Source: Streptomyces sp. NRRL F-5135 (GTDB lineage: Bacteria; Actinomycetota; Actinomycetes; Streptomycetales; Streptomycetaceae). From it: DNA of 64,000 bases. Below are positions 15,264 through 24,723 of this stretch, one piece after another; the first letter of the stretch is position 1; each line of letters begins with the position of its first letter. The notes beneath the pieces were generated by a model. That model had not been told where the DNA came from. It did not search any database and saw only the letters and a list, made by a program, of their open reading frames with translations. The stretch lies in assembly GCF_000719775.1 (NCBI RefSeq), contig NZ_JOHR01000005.1, positions 248,001 to 312,000 on the forward strand, read 5' to 3'. The position numbers and the translations under genes are program-made.

Positions 15264-17867
15264 ATGAGCGAGCACCGTCGCAAACCACCACAGCCACAGG
15301 GTGGTGGACGTGCCGCGGCGAGACGTGCGGCCCAGCAGCCGTCAGGCCGTCGCGGAGCGTCTTCCCGCGAAACCGTCACGGAGTCGCACTCGGGTGCGCC
15401 CGGCGAGGAGCGCCCGTACAGCAGCCGAGCCGAAGCCAGACGAGCGGCCCAGAAGGGTGGCCGGGGGCGCGCTGCGCCGTCAGGCAAGAAACGCCTGATC
15501 GACTACCCGAGATACGGCAAGTACGGCTGGCGGCGCTGGGTGCCGTCCTGGAAGCAGGTCGCCGCGCTCTCCATCGCCTTCCTGGGGTCGCTGCTCGCGG
15601 CGGGCTCGGTCGCGTACGCCCTGGTGGGGGTCCCCGACCAGAACCTGGCGTCCAAATCCCAGAACAACGTCTACTACTGGGACGACGACTCGCCGATGGT
15701 CTCGGCGGGCAGTGGTCCCAACAGGCAGAACATCCCGATCAGCCGTATCCCGAAGGCGATGCAGGACGCCGTCATCTCGGCAGAGAACAAGACCTTCAGG
15801 GACGACCCCGGCGTCGACTTCAAGGGCATGGGCCGCGCCGTCTACAACATGGCGATGGGCGGCAACACCCAGGGCGGTTCCACCATCACCCAGCAGTTCG
15901 TGAAGAACGCACTCCTCGGTGACCAGAGCCAGACCCTCAGCCGTAAGTTCAAAGAGTTGTTCATCTCCATGAAGGTGGGCAACGAGATGGAGAAGAACGA
16001 GATCCTCGAGGGGTACCTCAACACGTCCTACTACGGACGTGGGGCCTTCGGTATCCAGGCCGCCGCCCGTACGTACTACGGGAAGGACGCGGACGATCTG
16101 AACCCGAGCGAGTGCGCCCTGCTCGCCACGGTCCTCAAGGGTCCGACCTACTACGACCCGGCCGGTGCCCCGTCCCTCGACCCCCGGGCCACCCCCGAGA
16201 GGAACTACGAGAACGCCACGAAGCGCTGGAAGTGGATCCTCGGCGAGATGGTCAACGACGGCAAGCTCGACCGCTCCGAGCTCGCCAAGTACTCCGAGTT
16301 CCCGATGCCGAAGCAGCAGAAGCAGAACCAGGGGCTCGGCGGTCAGACCGGCTACCTGGTGGACCTGGCCAAGGCGTACTTCATCAACAACAACGACCAG
16401 GGCATCACGGAGAAGGAACTCGCCCAGGGCGGCTACGAGATCCACACGACCTTCAACAAGAAGAAGGTCGAGCAGCTCACCAAGGCCGTCAAGAAGGTCT
16501 ACGACGCGAACATCGACCCCAAGAAGCGCCCGGACACCGACACGCACGTCCAGTTCGGTGGTGCGTCGGTCGAGCCGTCGACCGGGAAGATCGTCGCCAT
16601 CTACGGCGGGACGGACGCCACCAAGCACTTCACGAACAACGCGGACCAGACGGGTGCCCAGGTCGGATCGACCTTCAAGCCGTTCGTCCTGGCGGCGGCG
16701 ATGGAGAGCGGGGTCCGGGATCCGAATCTGGGACCGGTGCAGAACAGCGACCAGCGCACCCAGATCTCGCCGGACAAGACCATCTACGACGGCGACAACA
16801 AGCTGAAGATCAAGAACTACGACGGGTCGATCTGGCGGAACGAGGAGGACAAGGAGTGGCTGCAGGTCAATGACGGCGACAAGGACTACGGTCCCATCGA
16901 TCTGCGCTACGCCATGCAGGAGTCGGCCAACTCCCCCTTCGTCCAGCTGGGCATGGACGTCGGCATCCCCCAGGTGAGGGACGCGGCCAAGAAGGCCGGG
17001 CTGTTGGAGAGCTCCCTCGTCGGTGGCGAGGTGCCGTCGTTCTCGATCGGTATCTCCGACCCCAGCGCCATCCGGATGGCCGGGGCCTACGGCACGTTCG
17101 CCGCCAGCGGGGAGCAGCGCGACCCGTACTCCGTCACCAAGGTGGAGGCGAGCGGCAAGGTCGTCTACGAGCACGACGAGAAGGCGAACAGGGCGTTCAC
17201 CTCGGCGGTCGCCGACAACGTCACGGACGTGCTCAAGACCGTGGTGGAGAAGGGCACCGGTAAGAACGCGCGACTTGAGGGCCGTGAGGTCGCGGGCAAG
17301 ACCGGTACCACCGACGGCAACAAGTCGGCGTGGTTCGTGGGCTACACCCCACAGCTGTCGACGGCGATCGACATGTACCGGATGGACGACAACGCCGAGA
17401 GCAAGAACCGCCAGTTCCTGAAGATGTTCGGCACGGGTGGCCAGGACAAGATCCACGGTGCCTCGTTCCCGTCCGACATCTGGCACGACTACATGGAAGA
17501 GGCGCTGAAGGGCGAGGAAGCCATCCCGTTCCCGGAGCCCGAGGAGATCGGCGAGGCCTACAACGGCAAGGGCGTGTCCCCGTCGCCGACGGAGACCGAG
17601 GAGTCGCCGTCGCCGTCGGAGAGCGATGAGAAGGACGAGGAATCGCCGTCGCCGACGGTGACCGAAGAGGAGCCGGACAACGAAGGGCCGTCGCCGTCGA
17701 ACTCCGACGACGTCTGCACCAATCCCTTCGGCTGCCCCGACGACGGCAACAACCAGGGCAACCAGAACGGCGGGCCGGGCGGTGGCGGACCGAGCCCGTC
17801 GGGGACGCCGACCGGCGAGGCGACCGAGGAGAACGACAACGGGTTCTTCGCCGGGGCAGGAGGCTAG
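15264..17867 (+). CDS. Class A penicillin-binding protein (transglycosylase/transpeptidase)
   Basis: 867 residues from ATG 15264 (GAGGAG ten bases upstream). A basic, Gln/Arg-rich cytoplasmic N-terminus and one membrane anchor (QVAALSIAFLGSLLAAGSVAYAL) precede the GT51 transglycosylase domain. The catalytic Glu is E174 in ENKTF, followed by GGSTITQQFVKNALL and NTSYYGRGAFGIQAAA. The transpeptidase domain has S469-T-F-K472 and K679-T-G-T. The last ~110 residues are a Ser/Pro/Glu repeat tail (SPSPTE-like) and a Gly/Asn stretch. It polymerises and cross-links peptidoglycan outside the membrane. An imperfect 27-bp hairpin follows. Confidence 0.95.
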   Translation: MSEHRRKPPQPQGGGRAAARRAAQQPSGRRGASSRETVTESHSGAPGEERPYSSRAEARRAAQKGGRGRAAPSGKKRLIDYPRYGKYGWRRWVPSWKQVAALSIAFLGSLLAAGSVAYALVGVPDQNLASKSQNNVYYWDDDSPMVSAGSGPNRQNIPISRIPKAMQDAVISAENKTFRDDPGVDFKGMGRAVYNMAMGGNTQGGSTITQQFVKNALLGDQSQTLSRKFKELFISMKVGNEMEKNEILEGYLNTSYYGRGAFGIQAAARTYYGKDADDLNPSECALLATVLKGPTYYDPAGAPSLDPRATPERNYENATKRWKWILGEMVNDGKLDRSELAKYSEFPMPKQQKQNQGLGGQTGYLVDLAKAYFINNNDQGITEKELAQGGYEIHTTFNKKKVEQLTKAVKKVYDANIDPKKRPDTDTHVQFGGASVEPSTGKIVAIYGGTDATKHFTNNADQTGAQVGSTFKPFVLAAAMESGVRDPNLGPVQNSDQRTQISPDKTIYDGDNKLKIKNYDGSIWRNEEDKEWLQVNDGDKDYGPIDLRYAMQESANSPFVQLGMDVGIPQVRDAAKKAGLLESSLVGGEVPSFSIGISDPSAIRMAGAYGTFAASGEQRDPYSVTKVEASGKVVYEHDEKANRAFTSAVADNVTDVLKTVVEKGTGKNARLEGREVAGKTGTTDGNKSAWFVGYTPQLSTAIDMYRMDDNAESKNRQFLKMFGTGGQDKIHGASFPSDIWHDYMEEALKGEEAIPFPEPEEIGEAYNGKGVSPSPTETEESPSPSESDEKDEESPSPTVTEEEPDNEGPSPSNSDDVCTNPFGCPDDGNNQGNQNGGPGGGGPSPSGTPTGEATEENDNGFFAGAGG

Positions 17868-17926
17868 TGCTCCTCCCGGCACCAGCACTCCGGTGTGAGG
17901 CGCCGGCGAGCTCCTGAGCTCGTCAC

Positions 17927-17983
17927 GAGGGCCGTCGCACCGTACGCGCACAGTGGCTGTGTACGTACGGTGCGGCGGCCCTC
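17927..17983 (+). terminator. Terminator after the PBP gene
   Basis: Inverted repeat with 27-nt arms (17927-17953 and 17957-17983), a 3-nt loop, and only one true mismatch plus two G-U pairs. It lies 60 bp after the stop codon. Confidence 0.8.
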
Positions 17984-18020
17984 AGCCGTGTTCATGGGCG
18001 CGTACGGCAGGATGGGCGGC

Positions 18021-19511
18021 ATGCCGAGCGCAGACAAGACAACCGTGCACCAGGACCGGTCGGTCGTGCCGCCCACACGGCGGGACGAGATCGCCGCCGC
18101 CGGCAGCGAGCTGATCGGCGGACCCGCCGGGCGCTGGGCCTGGTCCGGCGGCGGGCGGCTCACGCCCGTCAAGGTGGTCGCCCTGGTCGCGATCGGGATG
18201 TTCGCGCTGGGCATGGTCCAGAAGGCGCCCTGCTACAACTGGGCCTGGTTCCGGGGCGCCAACTCGCAGTACACACACGCCTGCTACTCGGACATCCCTC
18301 ATCTCTTCCTGGGGCGTGGCTTCGCCGACAACCTGGTCCCGTACTTCGACCGGCTGAGCGGCGACATGGAGTACCTGGAGTACCCGGTGCTGACGGGGCT
18401 CTTCATGGAGCTGGCCTCCTGGCTCACCCCGGGCGGCTCCATCCAGTACCGCGAACAGATGTACTGGATGGTCAACGCGGGCATGCTGATGATCTGCGCC
18501 GCGGTCATCGCGGTCTGCGTCACCCGGACCCACCGGCGCCGCCCCTGGGACGCCCTGCTGGTCGCCCTCGCGCCCGCCTTCGCGCTCACGGCCACCATCA
18601 ACTGGGACCTGCTGGCCGTGGCGCTCACCGCCGCCGCGATGCTGATGTGGTCACGCGGCCGGGCTCTCGCCTTCGGCGTCCTCATCGGGCTCGCGACGGC
18701 CGCCAAGCTCTATCCCGTCCTGCTGCTGGGGCCGCTGTTCGTGCTCTGCTGGCGGGCGGGGAGGTTCCGGGAGTACGGGGCTGCCCTGCTGGCGGCGGCC
18801 GGCTCGTGGCTCGCGGTGAACCTGCCGGTGATGCTGCTCGCGCCCGAGGGCTGGAAGAAGTTCTACACCTTCAGCCAGGAGCGGCAGATCGACTTCGGGT
18901 CCTTCTGGCTGATCATCACGCAGCGCACGGGGAGATCCATGGAGGTCGGCGCCGTCAACGCCTACGCCATGCTGCTCATGCTGCTGGCGAGCGCGGGCAT
19001 CGCGGCGCTGGCGCTGACCGCTCCGCGCAGGCCGCGCTTCGCTCAGCTCGCCTTCCTGATCGTCGCCGCGTTCATCCTCACCAACAAGGTCTACTCGCCG
19101 CAGTACGTGCTGTGGCTGGTGCCGCTGGCCGCCCTGGCCAGGCCGCGCTGGCGGGACTTCCTGGTCTGGCAGGCGTGCGAGGTCCTGTACTTCCTCGGCA
19201 TCTGGATGTACCTGGCGTACACGAACGGCGGTGACGAGCACAAGGGACTGCCTACCGAGGGCTACCAGCTCGCCATCGCGCTGCACCTGCTGGGCACGCT
19301 GTACCTGTGCGCGCTGGTCGTACGGGACATCCTGATGCCGGAGCGGGACGGCGTACGGAGAGACGGCTCGGACGATCCGTCGGGCGGTGTGCTGGACGGG
19401 GCGGAGGACGTGTTCGTACTCGGGCAGGCGGCCGGCCACGACCGTCACGTGGCGCAGACGGAGCGGGGGCCGCGGGTCGAATGGGGCGCCAGGCCGCCTG
19501 GGGCCGCCTGA
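18021..19511 (+). CDS. GT87-like (DUF2029) integral membrane glycosyltransferase
   Basis: About 496 residues from ATG 18021 (upstream in-frame ATGs at 17994 and 18012 cannot be excluded). It has some 10-11 hydrophobic segments in the arrangement of polyprenyl-phosphate-mannose-dependent GT-C mannosyltransferases. An early acidic loop follows the first helix (YSDIPHLFLGRGFADNLVPYF), and AAKLYPVLLLGPLF and NKVYSPQYVLWLVPL are characteristic of GT87. Donor and acceptor are not determinable. The C-terminal ~60 residues are hydrophilic. It is conserved between the PBP and alanine racemase-like genes in Streptomyces. Confidence 0.85.
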   Translation: MPSADKTTVHQDRSVVPPTRRDEIAAAGSELIGGPAGRWAWSGGGRLTPVKVVALVAIGMFALGMVQKAPCYNWAWFRGANSQYTHACYSDIPHLFLGRGFADNLVPYFDRLSGDMEYLEYPVLTGLFMELASWLTPGGSIQYREQMYWMVNAGMLMICAAVIAVCVTRTHRRRPWDALLVALAPAFALTATINWDLLAVALTAAAMLMWSRGRALAFGVLIGLATAAKLYPVLLLGPLFVLCWRAGRFREYGAALLAAAGSWLAVNLPVMLLAPEGWKKFYTFSQERQIDFGSFWLIITQRTGRSMEVGAVNAYAMLLMLLASAGIAALALTAPRRPRFAQLAFLIVAAFILTNKVYSPQYVLWLVPLAALARPRWRDFLVWQACEVLYFLGIWMYLAYTNGGDEHKGLPTEGYQLAIALHLLGTLYLCALVVRDILMPERDGVRRDGSDDPSGGVLDGAEDVFVLGQAAGHDRHVAQTERGPRVEWGARPPGAA

Positions 19512-19540
19512 GCGGCTCTCAGGGCGCGCGGACGGCTCTG

Positions 19541-19596
19541 ACGACATACGGACGCCCTCCGGACGCCGTAGCGCGCGGAGGGCGTCCGTATGTCGT
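19541..19596. terminator. Bidirectional terminator between convergent genes
   Basis: Perfect 21-bp inverted repeat (19541-19561 with 19576-19596), 14-nt loop, between the stop codons of the GT87 gene and the alanine racemase-like gene. Confidence 0.85.
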
Positions 19597-19622
19597 GACC
19601 TGAACGGAACGGAACGAGAGCG

Positions 19623-20654
19623 TCAGCGGTCGACGAGGCGGTCGAACTGTGTCGTCGTGTGCCGCAGATGGGCCACCAGTTCGTCACCGACCCTGGGCTC
19701 GTCGGCGTCCGCCGGCACGAACAGGATCGACACCTGCATGTGCGGGGGTTCCGCGAACCAGCGCTGCTTCCCGGCCCACACGAACGGTGACAGGTTGCGG
19801 TTGACCGTGGCGAGGCCGGCCCGGGCGACGCCCTTCGCCCGGGGCATCACACCGTGGAGCGCCTTCGGAGCCTCCAGGCCGACGCCGTGCGACGTGCCTC
19901 CGGCGACCACCACCAGCCAGCCGTCGGAGGCGGCCTTCTGCTGCCGGTAACCGAAGCGGTCGCCCTTGGTGACCCTCGTGACGTCCAGGACGGAGCCGCG
20001 GTACTCGGTCGCGTCGTGGTCGCCCAGCCACAGCCGGGTGCCGATCCGGGCCCGGAAGCGGGTCTGCGGGAACTGCTGCCGGAGCCTGGCCAGCTCCTCC
20101 GCGCGCAGATGGCTGACGAACATGGTGTGCAGCGGAAGCCGTGCCGCGCGCAGCCGGTCCATCCAGGAGATGACCTCCTCGACCGCGTCGGAGCCGTCCG
20201 TGCGGTCCAGCGGGAGGTGCAGGGCGAAGCCCTCCAGCCGGACGTCCTCGATGGCCGAGTGCAGCTGACCGAGCTCCTGCTCCTTGACGCCGTGGCGCTT
20301 CATGGAGCTCATGCATTCGATGACGACCCGGGCCCCCACCAGGGCGAACACACCGTCGACGGATGACACGGAGCGGACGACGCGGTCCGGCAGCGGCACC
20401 GGCTCCTCCCCCCGCCGGAACGGGGTGAGGACCAGCAGGTCGCCGCTGAACCAGTCCTTGATCCTGGCTGCTTCATAGATGGTGCCGACGGCGAGCATGT
20501 CCGCGCCGAAGCGCGTCGTCTCGTCCGCGAGACGTTCGTGGCCGAAGCCGTAGCCATTGCCCTTGCAGACCGGGACCAGCCCCGGGAACTGGTCGATGAC
20601 CGACTTCTGGTGCGCCCGCCAGCGCGCGGTGTCGACGTAGAGGGAGAGCGCCAT
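19623..20654 (-). CDS. Alanine racemase-like PLP protein
   Basis: 343 residues with an alanine racemase-like N-terminal TIM-barrel. K31 in VCKGNGYGFG is the expected pyridoxal-phosphate lysine. The C-terminal part retains a reduced Alr-like beta domain (RIGTRLWLGDHD, MPRAKGVARAGLATVN). It is somewhat shorter than housekeeping Alr enzymes, and a separate canonical alr is normal in Streptomyces, so the substrate could differ. It is immediately downstream of the FemX gene on the same strand (222-bp gap), suggesting a link to peptidoglycan stem or bridge amino acids. Confidence 0.85.
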   Translation of the reverse strand: MALSLYVDTARWRAHQKSVIDQFPGLVPVCKGNGYGFGHERLADETTRFGADMLAVGTIYEAARIKDWFSGDLLVLTPFRRGEEPVPLPDRVVRSVSSVDGVFALVGARVVIECMSSMKRHGVKEQELGQLHSAIEDVRLEGFALHLPLDRTDGSDAVEEVISWMDRLRAARLPLHTMFVSHLRAEELARLRQQFPQTRFRARIGTRLWLGDHDATEYRGSVLDVTRVTKGDRFGYRQQKAASDGWLVVVAGGTSHGVGLEAPKALHGVMPRAKGVARAGLATVNRNLSPFVWAGKQRWFAEPPHMQVSILFVPADADEPRVGDELVAHLRHTTTQFDRLVDR

Positions 20655-20876
20655 GCCGGTCCGGGACCTTTCTCGTGGCTGCGGTGAGGGAGAGGGTGGG
20701 TGGTGTCGTGGGCCGATGTCGTGGCCTCGAGGGCCGTACGGAGATGGTCCACCTTACGGAGGAAGACGCCGGCGGCAAGGAGGTGTGCACCGCGCTCACC
20801 GGACGTCCCCGTACCTGTCCGTGAGGACGGGAGGGTGCCCGCCGCCCGATCGGTGCCGGGCCGGCGCCGGGACGGG

Positions 20877-21995
20877 TCAGCGTCGGGACATGTAGATGTC
20901 GAGCGCCTTGTGGAGCAGCTTGTTCAGCGGGAAGTCCCACTCGCCGATGTACTCGACGGCCTCGCCGCCGGTCCCCACCTTGAACTGGATCAGGCCGAAG
21001 AGGTGGTCGGTCTCGTCGAGCGAGTCGGAGATGCCACGCAGGTCGTAGACCGTGGCACCCATCGCGTAGGCGTCGCGCAGCATGCGCCACTGCATGGCGT
21101 TGGACGGCCGGACCTCCCGCTTGTGGTTCGCGGAGGCCCCGTACGAGTACCAGACGTGGCCGCCGACGATCAGCATCGTCGCCGCCGCCACGTTCTCGCC
21201 CTCGTGCCGGGCGAAGTACAGGCGCATGCGGTTGGGGTCCTCCGTGTTGAGGACGCTCCACATGCGCTGGAAGTACGAGAGCGGGCGCGGCCGGAAGTGG
21301 TCGCGCTCGGCGGTGATCTCGTACAGCCGCTGCCACTCCGCGAGGTCCTCGTAGCCTCCCTGGACGACCTCGACGCCGGCCTTCTCCGCCTTCTTGATGT
21401 TGCGCCGCCACAGCTGGTTGAAGCCCTTGAGGACATCGTCCAGGGAACGGTTCGCGAGGGGCACCTGGAAGACGTAACGGGGCTGTACGTCGCCGAAGCC
21501 GGCGCCGCCGTCCTCGCCCTGCTGCCAGCCCATCTTGCGCAGTCGGTCGGACACCTCGAAGGCGCGCGGTTCGATGTGGGTGGCCTGGACGTCGCGCAGC
21601 CGCTTGACGTCCGGGTCCTGAATACCGGACTTGATCGCGGCGGCGTCCCAGCGGCGGATGACCACCGGCGGCCCCATCTTCACGGAGAAGGCGCCCTGGT
21701 TGCGCAGATGAGCCAGCATCGGCCGCATCCACTCGTCCAGGTTGGGGGCGTACCAGTTGATGACCGGGCCCTCGGGGAGGTACGCGAGATAGCGCTTGAT
21801 CTTGGGAAGCTGGCGGTAGAGCACCAGACCCGCGCCGACGAGCTGGTCGTTCCTGTCGAACCAGCCCAGGTTCTCCGAGCGCCACTCGGTCTTGACGTCA
21901 GCCCATGCCGGGACCTGGCAATGACTCGCCGCGGGCAGGCTCTGGATGTACGCCAGATGCTGCTCTCGGCTGATGGTCCTCAGTGTCAGGCTCAT
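20877..21995 (-). CDS. femX: FemX-type peptidoglycan bridge aminoacyltransferase
   Basis: A 372-residue FemABX-family protein with two GNAT-like halves (VPAWADVKTEWRS near the N-terminus, later VWYSYGASANHKREVRPSNA and YDLRGI). Members use glycyl-tRNA to add the first bridge residue to the lipid II stem peptide. In S. coelicolor FemX is encoded at this conserved position between the alanine racemase-like gene and the rpsF operon. ATG 21995 is preceded by GGAG. The coiled-coil arm typical of FemA is not evident. Confidence 0.92.
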   Translation of the reverse strand: MSLTLRTISREQHLAYIQSLPAASHCQVPAWADVKTEWRSENLGWFDRNDQLVGAGLVLYRQLPKIKRYLAYLPEGPVINWYAPNLDEWMRPMLAHLRNQGAFSVKMGPPVVIRRWDAAAIKSGIQDPDVKRLRDVQATHIEPRAFEVSDRLRKMGWQQGEDGGAGFGDVQPRYVFQVPLANRSLDDVLKGFNQLWRRNIKKAEKAGVEVVQGGYEDLAEWQRLYEITAERDHFRPRPLSYFQRMWSVLNTEDPNRMRLYFARHEGENVAAATMLIVGGHVWYSYGASANHKREVRPSNAMQWRMLRDAYAMGATVYDLRGISDSLDETDHLFGLIQFKVGTGGEAVEYIGEWDFPLNKLLHKALDIYMSRR

Positions 21996-22147
21996 GCGGG
22001 GCGCTCCTCGGCAGGTGTGTCCCCATGGATACAGGGGCTCCGGCTCTCGCGCCGAAGCCTACTGGTCCGATGGAGCGCCCCGTTTGGGCCTCCGGCGGAG
22101 TGTCCGGAAGGGCGGCGTCCCGCGATCCGGCCGACGCCCCCCGGGGG

Positions 22148-22462
22148 TCAGCCGATGACCCCGCCGAAGAGACCGCCGTGTGCCATCCCGAGGAAGAACC
22201 CGACGGCCGAGGCTCCCAGCCCGATGATGAGGAGGAAGCGTTCCCGGGTGGTCACGGAAATGAACTGGCCGTAAGCACCCGTGAGGATGCCCACCAGACC
22301 GGCCCACGAGCTGAGCAGGTGCAGATGGTTGAAGAACGCGGTGAAGAAGGCGAGCAGCCCCAGGACCAGCGTCACCGCCATCAGGGTGTCCTGGAGCGGG
22401 TGGCGCTTGCCGTCCGTGGAGAAGAGTGAGGTCGCTGAGTTCGGTCGCATTGCCTGTGCCAT
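22148..22462 (-). CDS. Small conserved membrane protein
   Basis: 104 residues from ATG 22462 with GGAGG six bases upstream (longer frames lack this). Three hydrophobic segments: [32 protein letters not shown], and [18 protein letters not shown]. It is divergent from rpsF and 152 bp upstream of femX on the same strand. Function unknown; conserved at this place in Streptomyces. Confidence 0.82.
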
Positions 22463-22765
22463 GTGGCACCTCCTGGCCGTGCGGGAAAGCGGCGCACCGT
22501 AGCGCCGCACACACCCGATGTGTACAGATTGCGTCCGAGCGCGGCCGGATTTCAACCGGAAGGCGGGCTGCGGGTACTCTGTACGTTCTGCACCGGTGTC
22601 TGTCCAGGCCCGCCAGGCCCTCAGAGGTCTCATCGCGGGTTCCCGCCATGGTCCACGCTCTGCCGAGCGGGGCTGTCGGTGGTGGCCGGTACCGTTGCGC
22701 ACGCATCACGACCCTCCTGCCACGGATCGACCGTGGCCGCTGAGTCCGAAGGAGGTGGGTTCCAC
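22463..22765. other. Divergent promoter region for rpsF operon
   Basis: Holds the ribosome site GGAGG (22751-22755) for rpsF and the GGAGG for the small membrane gene. GTGTACAGATTGCG (22517-22530) is A/T-richer and may contain a promoter. No gene is supported. Confidence 0.45.
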
Positions 22766-23056
22766 ATGCGTCACTACGAGGTGATGGTCATCCTCGACCC
22801 CGATCTGGAGGAGCGCGCTGTCTCCCCCCTGATCGAGAACTTCCTCTCCGTCGTCCGTGAGGGCAACGGAAAGGTGGAGAAGGTCGACACCTGGGGCCGT
22901 CGTCGTCTGTCCTACGAGATCAAGAAGAAGCCCGAGGGCATCTACTCGGTCATCGACCTCCAGGCCGAGCCTGCGGTCGTGAAGGAGCTCGACCGGCAGA
23001 TGAACCTGAACGAGTCGGTCCTCCGGACCAAGGTCCTCCGCCCCGAGACCCACTGA
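22766..23056 (+). CDS. rpsF: 30S ribosomal protein S6
   Basis: 96 residues starting [19 protein letters not shown], with [13 protein letters not shown] typical of S6. S6 binds 16S rRNA with S18. The start ATG 22766 is set by GGAGG 10 bases upstream. It is the first gene of the rpsF-ssb-rpsR-rplI operon, the conserved bacterial arrangement. Confidence 0.97.
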
Positions 23057-23159
23057 GCCCGCGGCTCAGAATCCACTGAGCCACGGTTCGGAACTCGGGT
23101 CCGAGGTTTCCGAGTAGCAGCACAGCAGCCAGAAGCAATCCCCGCCGAGAGGTTCACCC

Positions 23160-23747
23160 ATGGCAGGCGAGACCGTCATCACGGTCGTCGGCAATCTCGT
23201 CGACGACCCCGAGCTGCGCTTCACCCCGTCCGGTGCGGCGGTCGCGAAGTTCCGCGTCGCGTCCACTCCCCGCACCTTCGACCGCCAGACCAATGAGTGG
23301 AAGGACGGCGAAAGCCTCTTCCTGACCTGCTCGGTCTGGCGGCAGGCGGCGGAGAACGTCGCCGAGTCGCTCCAGCGCGGCATGCGTGTCGTCGTGCAGG
23401 GCCGGCTGAAGCAGCGGTCCTACGAGGACCGCGAGGGCGTCAAGCGCACGGTCTACGAGCTGGATGTCGAGGAAGTCGGCCCCAGCCTCAAGAACGCCAC
23501 GGCCAAGGTCACCAAGACCACCGGTCGCGGTGGGCAGGGTGGCTACGGCGGCGGCCAGCAGGGTGGCGGCGGTGGCGGCTGGGGCGGCGGCCCCGGCGGT
23601 GGCCAGCAGGGCGGCGGCGGTGCTCCCGCCGACGACCCCTGGGCCTCCAGCGCACCGGCCGGCGGCCAGCAGGGTGGCGGCGGTGGCGGCTGGGGCGGTG
23701 GCTCCGGCGGTTCCGGCGGCGGCTACTCGGACGAGCCCCCCTTCTAG
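23160..23747 (+). CDS. ssb: Single-stranded DNA-binding protein
   Basis: 195 residues. The N-terminal OB fold ([33 protein letters not shown]) binds ssDNA as a tetramer. The C-terminal linker is Gly/Gln/Trp-rich with repeats of [14 protein letters not shown], ending in the acidic tip DEPPF that contacts partner proteins. It lies in the ribosomal protein operon, as expected for the essential housekeeping SSB. Confidence 0.97.
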   Translation: MAGETVITVVGNLVDDPELRFTPSGAAVAKFRVASTPRTFDRQTNEWKDGESLFLTCSVWRQAAENVAESLQRGMRVVVQGRLKQRSYEDREGVKRTVYELDVEEVGPSLKNATAKVTKTTGRGGQGGYGGGQQGGGGGGWGGGPGGGQQGGGGAPADDPWASSAPAGGQQGGGGGGWGGGSGGSGGGYSDEPPF

Positions 23748-23790
23748 GGCGGGCTGGTACCCCACTTCTTGATCACACAGGAGAAACATC

Positions 23791-24027
23791 ATGGCGAAGC
23801 CGCCTGTGCGCAAGCCTAAGAAGAAGGTCTGCGCGTTCTGCAAGGACAAGACCCAGTACGTGGACTACAAGGACACGAACATGCTGCGGAAGTTCATTTC
23901 CGACCGTGGCAAGATCCGTGCCCGTCGCGTCACCGGCAACTGCACGCAGCATCAGCGTGACGTCGCCACGGCCGTCAAGAACAGCCGTGAGATGGCGCTG
24001 CTGCCCTACACGTCCACCGCGCGATAA
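23791..24027 (+). CDS. rpsR: 30S ribosomal protein S18
   Basis: 78 residues. It contains two cysteines in VCAFCKDK at the N-terminus, like the zinc-coordinating S18 form, and [19 protein letters not shown]. Preceded by GGAG and 43 bp after ssb. Confidence 0.97.
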   Translation: MAKPPVRKPKKKVCAFCKDKTQYVDYKDTNMLRKFISDRGKIRARRVTGNCTQHQRDVATAVKNSREMALLPYTSTAR

Positions 24028-24045
24028 GGGAAGGGTGACCGAAAC

Positions 24046-24492
24046 ATGAAGATCATCCTCACCCACGAGGTCTCCGGCCTCGGTGCCGCCGGCGACGTCG
24101 TCGACGTCAAGGACGGCTACGCTCGCAACTACCTGGTCCCGCGCGGTTTCGCGATCCGCTGGACCAAGGGTGGCGAGAAGGACGTGGCGCAGATCCGCCG
24201 CGCTCGCAAGATCCACGAGATCGCGACCATCGAGCAGGCCAACGAGATCAAGGCCCGCCTCGAGGCCGTGAAGGTGCGTCTGGCCGTTCGCTCCGGCGAC
24301 GCCGGCCGCCTCTTCGGTTCCGTCACTCCGGCTGACCTCGCTTCGGCGATCAAGTCCGCCGGTGGTCCGGAGGTCGACAAGCGGCGTATCGAGCTCGGTG
24401 CGCCGATCAAGACCCTGGGCTCGCACCAGGTGTCCGTGCGTCTGCACCCCGAGGTCGCCGCGCGCCTCGGTATCGAGGTCGTCGCCGCCTGA
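24046..24492 (+). CDS. rplI: 50S ribosomal protein L9
   Basis: 148 residues with the L9 N-terminal signature ([31 protein letters not shown]) and the C-terminal rRNA-binding domain. Last gene of the operon; a 15-bp hairpin follows at 24518-24551. Confidence 0.97.
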   Translation: MKIILTHEVSGLGAAGDVVDVKDGYARNYLVPRGFAIRWTKGGEKDVAQIRRARKIHEIATIEQANEIKARLEAVKVRLAVRSGDAGRLFGSVTPADLASAIKSAGGPEVDKRRIELGAPIKTLGSHQVSVRLHPEVAARLGIEVVAA

Positions 24493-24517
24493 GTGGCGCC
24501 GTCCCCGGCAGAACATG

Positions 24518-24551
24518 GAGAGGGCCGCACCCGCAGGGGTGTGGCCCTCTC
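24518..24551 (+). terminator. Terminator of rpsF-ssb-rpsR-rplI operon
   Basis: 15-bp stem with one G-U pair (24518-24532 with 24537-24551, loop GCAG), then TTCCTTG. 25 bp after the rplI stop. Confidence 0.85.
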
Positions 24552-24606
24552 TTCCTTGCTCCATGCTCTGCACCCCTGGTACCCCGTGCTCCGGGTGCGT
24601 CTCCAC

Positions 24607-24620
24607 GTTTCACGTGAAAC
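24607..24620. promoter_or_regulatory. parS site 5
   Basis: Perfect GTTTCACGTGAAAC in the convergent gap between rplI and the MATE gene, 27 bp from site 6 start-to-start. Confidence 0.93.
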
Positions 24621-24633
24621 GGCCACACGGGAT

Positions 24634-24647
24634 GTTTCACGTGAAAC
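24634..24647. promoter_or_regulatory. parS site 6
   Basis: Perfect GTTTCACGTGAAAC; a tandem partner of site 5 separated by 13 bp. Confidence 0.93.
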
Positions 24648-24723
24648 GGAGGTTCGGGTATCGCGGATCCGCAAGGATGACGGAACCCGCGGTCCTGGCG
24701 AGCAAGGGCCGAGGACAGGACAG

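Noticed and set aside
17573..17720. Repeats in the PBP tail as a CRISPR-like array
   Set aside because: They are in-frame Ser/Pro/Glu codons of a coding tail, without spacers of constant length.
15480..17951. Open frame of 823 codons on the minus strand
   Set aside because: Antisense to the PBP gene, which has clear GT51 and transpeptidase motifs; the antisense protein is Val/Leu/Arg repeats only.
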